Below, in pieces: positions 30,814-38,310 of a DNA stretch of 64,000 nt. The position numbers and the translations under genes are program-made. The DNA comes from JAJCZZ01 sp964569085 (GTDB lineage Bacteria > Gemmatimonadota > Gemmatimonadetes > Longimicrobiales > Gaopeijiaceae): assembly GCA_964569085.1 (NCBI GenBank), contig CAZMTA010000003.1, positions 62,001-126,000 of the forward strand, in the 5' to 3' direction. Position 1 is the stretch's first letter, and each line of letters opens with the position of its first letter. The notes below the pieces were generated by a model that ran no database searches, had not been told where the DNA came from, and saw nothing but the letters and a program-made list of their open reading frames with translations.

Positions 30814-31995
30814 TCAGTGTTTCCGGGCGTAGAGCACGGACGTCTCGGTGCGCTCCTCGCCCTGGGCCTTCCGGATGGCCCGGTGCAGCGTCGTCACGAC
30901 CTCGCCGGCGGGCTTTCCGTGGAGCTGGACCAGGAGGTCCGCGGCGCCCATGAAGAGGCCCTGGGAGGCGTGGGACAGGACGAACGCCGTGTCGCCCGCC
31001 CCCATCGGGAAGGTCTGCGCATTGTAGCGGAAGCCCTCCATCATCCCCAGCGGCGGGCCGTGGGCGCCGAAGGCCTCGAAGGTCCCGGCACGGCGGATGA
31101 TGCCGCCGGGCACCCGCCCGGCGCTGGCCCACTCCACCCCCTCGTCGGACGCCACCAGCACCCCGGCCTCCACGAACTGCTCCAGCCCCTCGGCGCCGGC
31201 CGCGGCCATGGCGTCGTTGCTCCCCTCCAGGAGCTCGGGCACCGACGAGGCCGTGCGCGCCACGGCCCGCAGCACGCCCCGGGCCACGCCCAGGTGGTGG
31301 GCCGGCGGGAAGCCGTCCTGGCGCACGTCCAGCGTCAGGAGCGCCACCCGCCCGTCGGCCAGGGGGAGCCAGTCCCACACCGACCCGCCGCGACCCGTCT
31401 CCTCGGTGGTGGTGCCCGCGGCGAGGTCGAAGCCCTCCACCCGGGGCGCCGACGAGGGCAGGAGACCCGCCTGGACGAGGCGGCTGATCTCCAGCGCCGT
31501 CTCCCGCTCGGAGGAGCCCCGGTCCTGGAGCTTCTCGGTGCTGGCGAAGCGGACCCCCAGGGCCCGGAGCGCCTTGGACAGCACCCGCATCATGCGGAGC
31601 GCCAGCGAGTCCCCGCCCAGGAGCACCTGGAAGGCCTCGCGCTGGACCAGCATGAGCTGGGTCGGCTCGGCGATCCGCGCCGTGGCGGAGCGGGGGGCGT
31701 CGTTGAGGAGGGCCATCTCCCCGAAGGCCTCTCCGGCGCGCCGGACCGCCAGCTTCTCGCTGCTGCCGTCGGGGCGCCGCTTCAGGATCTCCACGGCGCC
31801 CTGGAAGACGATGTAGAACGCGTCGCCTGGATCGCCCTCCTCGAAGAGGACGTCGCCGGCGTCGGCGGTGGTCCCCTCCACGATGGCGGCCACCCGGCGC
31901 AGATCCTCCTCGGGGAGGCCCTCGAAGAGGTCGACTTTCTGGAGCAGGGCCACCACCTGATCGGTGGACCAGCCGGAGGGGGCTCGTTCGGACAC
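30814..31995 (-). CDS. Cyclic-nucleotide-binding protein fused to a degenerate PP2C/SpoIIE domain
   Basis: A 393-residue cytoplasmic protein. Residues about 15-135 form a cNMP-binding domain whose phosphate cassette FGEMALLNDAPRSATARI keeps the Glu, Arg and Ser/Thr that hold cyclic AMP or GMP in CRP-type domains. Residues about 165-393 follow the SpoIIE/RsbU-type PP2C phosphatase layout, but the metal-binding acids look lost. GDxxD reads GGSVWDW, GDVxGxG reads LDVRQDG, and the terminal DDxT is replaced by ERTETSVLYA. It may therefore bind but not cleave phosphoprotein, or have another output. GTG 31995 is divergent from the MBL/caspase/cyclase run, making it the natural receptor for that cyclase; this is inference from position. 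Confidence 0.82.
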   Translation of the reverse strand: MSERAPSGWSTDQVVALLQKVDLFEGLPEEDLRRVAAIVEGTTADAGDVLFEEGDPGDAFYIVFQGAVEILKRRPDGSSEKLAVRRAGEAFGEMALLNDAPRSATARIAEPTQLMLVQREAFQVLLGGDSLALRMMRVLSKALRALGVRFASTEKLQDRGSSERETALEISRLVQAGLLPSSAPRVEGFDLAAGTTTEETGRGGSVWDWLPLADGRVALLTLDVRQDGFPPAHHLGVARGVLRAVARTASSVPELLEGSNDAMAAAGAEGLEQFVEAGVLVASDEGVEWASAGRVPGGIIRRAGTFEAFGAHGPPLGMMEGFRYNAQTFPMGAGDTAFVLSHASQGLFMGAADLLVQLHGKPAGEVVTTLHRAIRKAQGEERTETSVLYARKH

Positions 31996-32070
31996 GGTGG
32001 CTCGGGGGGGAGGAACGCCTGGCCTCCGGCGGCCGCGGAGGCCGCCCGGGGCGGAGAGCGGACAATGTAG

Positions 32071-32087
32071 GCCCCCCGTCGGGGGGC
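32071..32087. repeat. Hairpin in the divergent control region
   Basis: GCCCCCC (32071-32077) and GGGGGGC (32081-32087) form a perfect 7-bp stem with a 3-base loop in the 245-base gap between the cNMP-binding gene and the MBL gene. The two genes diverge here, so it is more likely a regulatory or structural element than a terminator. I see nothing else definite in the gap. Confidence 0.35.
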
Positions 32088-32240
32088 AGAAAGGGAGCCG
32101 GCCGCCCGGACGCTCCTTCCCGGCGGGCGCGCCGGCCGGCCCCGGGCCACGCGGAAAAAGGCTCGCCCCGGCCCCGGGGGGCCGTGTAGATTCCAGACCT
32201 GTCCCCCACGGTCCCCGGACCGTCCCCCAGGGAGGCCCGT

Positions 32241-33161
32241 TTGCCCAGATCCGTGACCGACGCAGCCCCGGAGACCGCCGAGGCGCCCCGGGACGCTTCC
32301 GTGACGCTCCGCTGCTGGGGCACCCGGGGGTCGATCCCGAGCCCGGGACCCGACACCGCGCGGTACGGGGGGAACACCACCTGCTTCGAGGTCCGGAGCG
32401 GGGGTCGGCGCGTGGTCTTCGACGCCGGATCGGGCATGCGCCCCCTGGGCCACGACCTCATGCGGGACGGGAACGGGGTGGACACCCCCATCTTCCTGAC
32501 CCACTTCCACTGGGACCACATCCAGGGCTTCCCCTTCTTCCAGCCCCTCTACACGCCGGGGGCGGAGCTGCGCATCATCGGGCCGGCCCAGAACAACATC
32601 GACGTCCAGACGCTCTTCGCGGGGCAGATGGGGCCGATCTACTTCCCCGTGCCCTTCAGCGCCGTGGCGGCCAAGCTGAGCTTCGGACACCTGAACGAGG
32701 GTACCTGGGAGGAGGACGACATCCGGGTGCGCGCCATCCGCGTGAAGCACCCTTCCTACGTCCTGGGGTACCGTATCGAGACCGGGGGACGGAGCATCTG
32801 CTTCATCCCCGACGACGAGCTGGAAGGGGCCGACTATCCCGTCGGGGACGGATGGCGGGAGCGGCTGGTGGAGTTCGTGCGGGGAGCCGACCTCCTCATC
32901 CACGACTCCATGTACACGGAGGAGGAGTACGAGGCCCGCCGGGGCTGGGGCCATTCGACCCATCGCCAGTCGCTGCGGCTGGCGGAGGAGGCCGAGGTGG
33001 CCGAGCTCCTCTTCTTCCACCACGATCCCGAGCGGACCGACGAGGCCCTGGACGAGATCGTGGATCGGGTGAGGGACGAGGCGCTGGCGCGGGGCTGCAC
33101 GGTCCGCATGAGCGCCGCCAGAGAGGGAATCGACTTCACGATCCCGGGAGATCAGACGTGA
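32241..33161 (+). CDS. Metallo-beta-lactamase-fold hydrolase
   Basis: A 306-residue cytoplasmic protein. The metal motif is LTHFHWDHIQG (HxHxDH), preceded by LRCWGTRGSIPSPGPDTARY and VVFDAGSGM, a start shared with RNase Z/PhnP-like and CheY-linked MBL proteins. Further histidines appear in LLIHDSMYTEEEY and LLFFHHDPERTD. It may hydrolyse a phosphodiester, possibly a cyclic nucleotide or nucleic acid; this is not settled by sequence alone. TTG 32241 has GGGAGG 6 bases upstream. The stop overlaps the caspase start (GTGA), so it is translated with the following gene and heads the signalling run. Confidence 0.82.
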   Translation: MPRSVTDAAPETAEAPRDASVTLRCWGTRGSIPSPGPDTARYGGNTTCFEVRSGGRRVVFDAGSGMRPLGHDLMRDGNGVDTPIFLTHFHWDHIQGFPFFQPLYTPGAELRIIGPAQNNIDVQTLFAGQMGPIYFPVPFSAVAAKLSFGHLNEGTWEEDDIRVRAIRVKHPSYVLGYRIETGGRSICFIPDDELEGADYPVGDGWRERLVEFVRGADLLIHDSMYTEEEYEARRGWGHSTHRQSLRLAEEAEVAELLFFHHDPERTDEALDEIVDRVRDEALARGCTVRMSAAREGIDFTIPGDQT

Positions 33162-35029
33162 GACGCATCGTCACGCTCGCCACGCTCGCGCTGGCGCTGC
33201 CCCTCCTGGCCTTCGGGCCGGGGGAGCGGGTGGCGCCCACCCACTGGGCGCTGGTGATCGGCATCAGCGACTACATCCACTTCGACGACGTCGAGGGCGG
33301 AGACCTTCCCGGCGCCGAGCACGACGCCCGGGCCATCCGGGACGCCCTGGTGGGCCGCTGGGGCTTCCCGGAGGAGAACGTCCGGATGCTCCTCAACGGC
33401 CAGGCCACCCGGGCCGCCATGGAGGAGGGCGTGGTCGAGTGGCTGGGCGAGTCCGCCCGGCCCGGGGACAACGTGGTGGTCTACTTCGCCGGCCACGGCT
33501 CCCAGATGTGGGACGAGAGCGGCGACGAGGACGACGGCCTCGACGAGACGCTGGCCCCGGCCGACGTCTCGCCCACGAGCACGGAGTTCGACATCTCCGA
33601 CGACACCTTCGGCGAGTGGCTCGAGGCCATCCCCACCACGAACGTCGTGGTGGTCATGGACAACTGCAATTCGGGAACGGGCACCCGGGACGCGACGCCC
33701 TTCTCCCGCTCCCGTCAGCTCGGCCGCGACATCGAGTCCATCGAGAAGCCCGCCACCGTGGCCCGGCGCGCCCTCCCGGGCCAGGAGGACGAGACCGGCT
33801 TCGACGCCGGCGGCGCCCAGGTCCTGGAGCTGGCCGCCGCCCAGCCGCACCAGGCCGCGGTGGACGCCTTCTTCCCCGGCGAGGGCGGAGCGGAGCCCTT
33901 CCACGGCGGCGCCTTCACCACCTACCTGGTCCGGGCCCTGTGGCGCGCCCCCGCCGGCACCTCCTACGAGGAGGTCTTCCGGGACGTGGCCGAGGCGCTC
34001 AAGCGGAACCGCTTCCAGCAGGACCCGCACCTCTCCACCGAGGTGTCGCTGAAGGACCTGGCCCTCTTCTTCGTCGAGGGTGGCACGGGCGGGGCGGCCG
34101 ACGCCTCGCTGCCGGTGCGGTCCGTGTCCGGAGGCTCGGCGGAGCTGGGCGGCGGCCAGACGCTGGGCCTGACCTCGGGGACGGTCTTCCGGACCGACGC
34201 CGGGGCCACGCTGGTCCTCGAGGAGGTCCGGCGGGACGCCAGCACGGCCCGGATCGCCTCCGGCGAGGTCGAGGCCGGCGAGGCGGCCCGCATGGTGGGC
34301 TACCGCTTCCCCGCCCTGCCGCTGCGGGCGAACACCGCCGGCGTGGACACCGAGAGCGCCGGGGCCCTGGCCGCGGCGCTGGGCGACAACCCCACGGTCG
34401 AGCTCGTGCCCGAGGAGGACGTGTGGAGCCATCTCCTGGTGCGCCGCCGGGGGGACGACGTGCGGGTCGTGGGGTCGGACGGCTTCGTGCGCCACGACGG
34501 CATCGCCCCGGGCGACGGCGACGCGCTGGCCCGGGTCCTCCGCCAGGAGGCCGCCTCCAAGCGGCTGGCCGACATGGAGAACCCGGCCCGGCCCTTCGGG
34601 GTCGAGGTGCGCCTGGAGGGGGACAAGACCTCCTTCGGCATCGGCGAGAAGGTCTCGTTCCACGCCACCTCGGAGCGCGAAGGATACCTGACGCTGGTGG
34701 ACCTGGGCACCGACGGGAACGTGGTCATGCTCTTCCCGAACCAGCACCAGCCGGCGCTGAGGATCGAGGCGGGGCAGACGCTCTCCTTCCCCACGGAGGA
34801 GATGGGCTTCGAGCTCCAGATCTTCCCGCCCACGGGGCGCGGCATGGTGCGGGCCTTCGTGACCCCGGAGCCTCTGGACGTGCCGCTGAACGGCGAGTAC
34901 GCCGAGGGCGACGAGCGCTTCGCCGAGGCCATCGCCCGGGCGGTGATGGACGCGGCGGGCTCGGTGGAGGGGGCCGTGCGGCTGGACACGTGGTCCACCG
35001 CGTCGCTGAGCTACGACATCCACGACTGA
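33158..35029 (+). CDS. Exported caspase-like (C14) protease with C-terminal DUF4384-type domain
   Basis: 623 residues. A short signal peptide (about 1-22) leads into the caspase domain: HWALVIGISDYIHF, His113 in VVYFAGHGSQM and Cys170 in VVVMDNCNSGTG, the catalytic pair of metacaspases and orthocaspases. The domain ends near 310 (STEVSLKDLALFFVEGG). A beta-rich linker follows, then a DUF4384-type domain (about 480-600; FGIGEKVSFHATSEREGYL, then LVDLGTDGNVVMLFPN), often found in envelope stress proteins. It probably cleaves after Arg or Lys in the periplasm. GTG 33158 overlaps the MBL stop. It is followed 22 bases later by the CHASE2 cyclase, whose sensor domain also faces the periplasm. Confidence 0.87.
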   Translation: MRRIVTLATLALALPLLAFGPGERVAPTHWALVIGISDYIHFDDVEGGDLPGAEHDARAIRDALVGRWGFPEENVRMLLNGQATRAAMEEGVVEWLGESARPGDNVVVYFAGHGSQMWDESGDEDDGLDETLAPADVSPTSTEFDISDDTFGEWLEAIPTTNVVVVMDNCNSGTGTRDATPFSRSRQLGRDIESIEKPATVARRALPGQEDETGFDAGGAQVLELAAAQPHQAAVDAFFPGEGGAEPFHGGAFTTYLVRALWRAPAGTSYEEVFRDVAEALKRNRFQQDPHLSTEVSLKDLALFFVEGGTGGAADASLPVRSVSGGSAELGGGQTLGLTSGTVFRTDAGATLVLEEVRRDASTARIASGEVEAGEAARMVGYRFPALPLRANTAGVDTESAGALAAALGDNPTVELVPEEDVWSHLLVRRRGDDVRVVGSDGFVRHDGIAPGDGDALARVLRQEAASKRLADMENPARPFGVEVRLEGDKTSFGIGEKVSFHATSEREGYLTLVDLGTDGNVVMLFPNQHQPALRIEAGQTLSFPTEEMGFELQIFPPTGRGMVRAFVTPEPLDVPLNGEYAEGDERFAEAIARAVMDAAGSVEGAVRLDTWSTASLSYDIHD

Positions 35030-35051
35030 TCCTCCTCCCGCGGGGCCGGCC

Positions 35052-37322
35052 GTGACGTACCGACGCTTCCTCGCGCTCGTCCTGGTGGTGGTGGTCTCCG
35101 CCGGGCTGGCCCGCCTCTTCGGGGCGTTCGGCGGCCTCACCGGGGTGGAGTCGCTCCGCTACACCACCCTGGACTGGCGGCAGCGCACCACCACCGAGTC
35201 CTTCGAGCCCGAGGTGGGGGACCGGGAGAGCGACGTCGTCCTCGTCCTCTTCGACGAGTTCTCGGTGACCGACCCGGCCTTCGGCTGGGTCTGGGAGCAG
35301 CCCTTCCCCCGGGACCGGATCGCGGCGGTCATCGACGCCGTGGCCGGTGCGGGCGCCCGCACCATCGGGCTCGACGTCTTCCTCGAGCACCGCTACCGGG
35401 CCGACCAGCTGGCCGGGACGGACAGCGTCCTGCGCCTGGCCATGGAGCGCGCCGACGAGCAGCTCCACGACGCCATGGCCCGGGCGGGCAACGTCGTCCT
35501 GGTGGGGCCGGTGGCCCAGACCGACGAGGGCCCCGTGCTGGAGCGGCCCGACCCGTGGTTCATGGAGGTGGCCGCGGGGCTGGGCGCCGCCGAGCTGCCC
35601 ACGGCTTTCGAGACGGTGCGGGAGGGCACGCTGGCGGTGCGGTCGGGGCCTGGCCTGGAGCCCTCCTTCGCCACGGCGCTCTGGGCCCACGCCCGGGGCG
35701 TCGACGCCGACTCCCTCATGCTCCAGGCGCGCCGCTGGGGTCGGGTGGCCCTGCCCGGGCTCCCCTCCTCGGTGGGGCACGTCCCGGAGGGGTGGTGGGA
35801 GGAGGGCACCGCCAGCGACAACAACGTGGTCCCCTTCACCCTGCGCTTCCACGGCCCGCCTTCGGGCTCCATGGAGGACGCCCCGCCGGGGACCTTCCCC
35901 GCCTTCTCCTCGGCCACCATCGACGTCACGGCCATGCTCCGGCCGGAGCTCTTCCAGGACAAGATCGTCCTGGTGGGGTCGGGCTTCCACGACTCGGACA
36001 AGTTCCGCACCTCCTTCTTCCGCCAGGAGGCCCCCCGGGACGACGCCGGCGGCCCGCCCCGCACCTACGGCTACATGTACGGCGTCGAGATCCACGCCAA
36101 CGCCCTCCAGAACATGCTGGACGGCGGGTACGTCCGACCGCTGCCCGCCGGCGGCGAGGCCCTCCTCCTCCTCCTGGCCGCGCTGATCACGGCGGGCGCG
36201 GTGTTCTGGCGGGGGGCGGGGCTCGGCGGCGCCGCCACGCTCCTGACGCTGGGGGGCCTCATGGCCGCGGCGTGGTGGAGCTGGGCCGGCCAGGCGTACG
36301 GGCCCGGCGGGACCTGGCTCGACCTGGGCGAGCCCTTCCTGTGGATGCCCCTGGTGACGCCGGCCCTGGCCGCGATCTTCGGCTACGTGGGCTCCGTGGC
36401 GTACGTCTCCGTGGTGGAGGGCCGGGAGAAGCGCTTCATCAAGAGCGCGTTCGGGAAGTACGTCTCCCCCGAGGTGGTGGCCGACATCGCCCGGAACCCC
36501 GAGGCCCTCCAGCTCGGGGGCCAGAAGCGCCCGCTCACCCTCCTCTTCAGCGACCTGGCCGGCTTCACCACCATGTCGGAGCGTCTGGATCCCCAGGAGC
36601 TCCTGGCCCAGCTCAACGACTACCTCTCGGACATGACCCAGATCGTCATGGACGAGGAGGGGACTCTGGACAAGTACATCGGGGACGCCATCATGGCCTT
36701 CTGGAACGCCCCCAAGGAGGTCCCGGACCACGCCGACCGGGCCCTCCGCGCCGCCGTGCTCATGCAGCGGAAGATGGCCGACCTGAACGCCCGCTGGCGG
36801 GCGGCCGACCCCGACGCCGAGGAGCTGGTGGTGCGCATCGGGATCAACACCGGCACCGTGGTGGTGGGGAACGTCGGCGGCGCCGCGCGGTTCGACTATT
36901 CGGCCATCGGCGACGCTGTGAACCTCGCCGCCCGCCTGGAGCCGGCGAACAAGACGTACGGCACGCTGACCATGGCGTCGGAGTTCACCATGGAGCACGC
37001 CCGGCGGGAGGCGTACCGGGTGCGCGAGCTGGACCTGGTGGCGGTGAAGGGAAAGGCCGAGCCCGTGCGGGTGTACGAGGTCCTGGAGCTGGCCGGCGTG
37101 GAGCTGGCGGCGCACCGGGAGGAGGCGCTGGAGCACTACGACTCGGGGCTGCGGGCCTACAAGGGTCGGGACTGGACGCTGGCGGCGCGGTACTTCCAGG
37201 CGGCGCTGGAGGCCGATCCCGACGACGGCCCGAGCCGCCTGTACCTGGAGCGCGCGACCGAATACGCCGGATCCCCGCCCCCCGCGGACTGGGATTTCGT
37301 GGTGCGAAGGACGACGAAGTAG
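35052..37322 (+). CDS. CHASE2-domain class III adenylate/guanylate cyclase
   Basis: 756 residues: one N-terminal helix (about 5-24), a periplasmic CHASE2 sensor domain (about 40-350; SDVVLVLFDEFSVTDPAFG, VLVGSGFHDSDKFRT), three membrane helices (about 365-450), and a cyclase domain (about 480-665). A short helical TPR-like tail follows. Catalytic features are LLFSDLAGFTTMSE and KYIGDAIMAFW (metal-binding Asps), the adenine-type Lys in LDKYIGD, NTGTVVVGNVG and SAIGDAVNLAARLE. Where class IIIb enzymes have Thr it has Ser, so ATP is the likely but unproven substrate. It turns an envelope signal into cAMP. GTG 35052 lies 22 bases after the caspase gene; no strong ribosome site. Confidence 0.9.
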   Translation: MTYRRFLALVLVVVVSAGLARLFGAFGGLTGVESLRYTTLDWRQRTTTESFEPEVGDRESDVVLVLFDEFSVTDPAFGWVWEQPFPRDRIAAVIDAVAGAGARTIGLDVFLEHRYRADQLAGTDSVLRLAMERADEQLHDAMARAGNVVLVGPVAQTDEGPVLERPDPWFMEVAAGLGAAELPTAFETVREGTLAVRSGPGLEPSFATALWAHARGVDADSLMLQARRWGRVALPGLPSSVGHVPEGWWEEGTASDNNVVPFTLRFHGPPSGSMEDAPPGTFPAFSSATIDVTAMLRPELFQDKIVLVGSGFHDSDKFRTSFFRQEAPRDDAGGPPRTYGYMYGVEIHANALQNMLDGGYVRPLPAGGEALLLLLAALITAGAVFWRGAGLGGAATLLTLGGLMAAAWWSWAGQAYGPGGTWLDLGEPFLWMPLVTPALAAIFGYVGSVAYVSVVEGREKRFIKSAFGKYVSPEVVADIARNPEALQLGGQKRPLTLLFSDLAGFTTMSERLDPQELLAQLNDYLSDMTQIVMDEEGTLDKYIGDAIMAFWNAPKEVPDHADRALRAAVLMQRKMADLNARWRAADPDAEELVVRIGINTGTVVVGNVGGAARFDYSAIGDAVNLAARLEPANKTYGTLTMASEFTMEHARREAYRVRELDLVAVKGKAEPVRVYEVLELAGVELAAHREEALEHYDSGLRAYKGRDWTLAARYFQAALEADPDDGPSRLYLERATEYAGSPPPADWDFVVRRTTK

Positions 37323-37338
37323 AAGATTATGGGAAGGG

Positions 37339-37358
37339 CCGGCCCCCGTCGGGGCCGG
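37339..37358 (+). terminator. Hairpin between the cyclase and FecR genes
   Basis: CCGGCCCC (37339-37346) and GGGGCCGG (37351-37358) form a perfect 8-bp stem with a 4-base loop, 17 bases after the cyclase stop. Without a T tract it may be partial, letting some transcription reach the FecR and HD-GYP genes. Confidence 0.4.
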
Positions 37359-37389
37359 TGCCCCCCGCCCCGAGGCTGTGGAGAGGACC

Positions 37390-38310
37390 ATGAGGAAGAG
37401 CGTTGGTTGGATGCTGGCCGCCCTGCTGGTCGCGGCCGGCCCCCTGACCGCCCAGGAGGACGCCGCGGCGCTGGTGGTGCGGCTCCAGGGCGGGGTACAG
37501 GTGCGCCATGCCGGCGCCGAGCCCGTGCCCGCCGCCGTGGGCCAGCCCCTGGCCGGCGGCGACGAGGTCGTCCCCGAGACGGGCGCCCGCGCCATCCTCA
37601 TCACCCGGACCGGCGCCACCCAGATCGTCACCGAGGCCACGACGGTCACGGCCCCCGAAGCCGCCGCGCCCTCGGACATGTTCGCCCGGGCCGTCCGCAC
37701 CCTCGCCCAGGCCGCCAGCGGCGACGCCCGGTCGGCCGGAGGGCGCCAGGGCATGATCCGGCCCATCCCCGGCGAGCCCGTCCTGGTGGCTCCGCGGAAC
37801 GGCCTGACGCTCACGGCGGCGCGCCCGACCTTCCGCTGGATGGAGGTCGAGGGCGCCCCGGGCTACACGATCCAGATCCGGAACGTGGACGGCGGGCGGC
37901 CGGTGCGCTTCGAGACCGGCGACGAGACCGAGTGGACGCTCCCCCACGACGCCGACGCCCTGGAGCCCGGCGCGACCTACGCCTGGACGGTGGCGCCGGT
38001 GCGGGGCCGCCCCACCCGGGAGCAGCGCTTCACGGTCCTCGGCGCCGACGCCGCCGACGAGCTCCGGGCCACCCTCCACGAGGTGGAGGCGCTGGGCCTC
38101 GACCCCGAAGGCGACGGGGCCTTCCTCACGGCGCTGGTCTACCGGGACCTGGAGCTCCCCTACGAGGCCCGGACGGCGCTGGCCCGGGCCGAGGAGGGCG
38201 GGAGCATGGGCGCGGAGGCCTGGCTCCTCAAGGGCGACATCCTGAACCTCCTCGGCCACGCCGAGGAGGCCCGTGCGGCCTTCGACAAGGCCGACGAGAT
38301 GATGCGATGA
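37390..38310 (+). CDS. Exported FecR-like protein with Ig-like and TPR parts
   Basis: 306 residues. A signal peptide (MRKSVGWMLAALLVAAGPLT) is followed by a FecR-type domain (about 25-95: VVRLQGGVQVRHAGAEPVPA, LAGGDEVVPETGARAILI), an Ig/FN3-like domain (about 135-215: ARPTFRWMEVEGAPGYTIQI) and TPR-like helices at the end (LLKGDILNLLGHAEEARAAF). FecR domains sense or bind in the periplasm and are often encoded next to CHASE2 sensors, as here. ATG 37390 has AGAGGA just upstream; GTG 37378 is an alternative. The stop overlaps the HD-GYP start (ATGA). A partial-terminator hairpin separates it from the cyclase gene. Confidence 0.8.
   Translation: MRKSVGWMLAALLVAAGPLTAQEDAAALVVRLQGGVQVRHAGAEPVPAAVGQPLAGGDEVVPETGARAILITRTGATQIVTEATTVTAPEAAAPSDMFARAVRTLAQAASGDARSAGGRQGMIRPIPGEPVLVAPRNGLTLTAARPTFRWMEVEGAPGYTIQIRNVDGGRPVRFETGDETEWTLPHDADALEPGATYAWTVAPVRGRPTREQRFTVLGADAADELRATLHEVEALGLDPEGDGAFLTALVYRDLELPYEARTALARAEEGGSMGAEAWLLKGDILNLLGHAEEARAAFDKADEMMR

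Noticed and set aside
33158..33161. MBL and caspase as one frameshifted gene
   Set aside because: The GTGA overlap is a normal coupled start, and the caspase has its own signal peptide.
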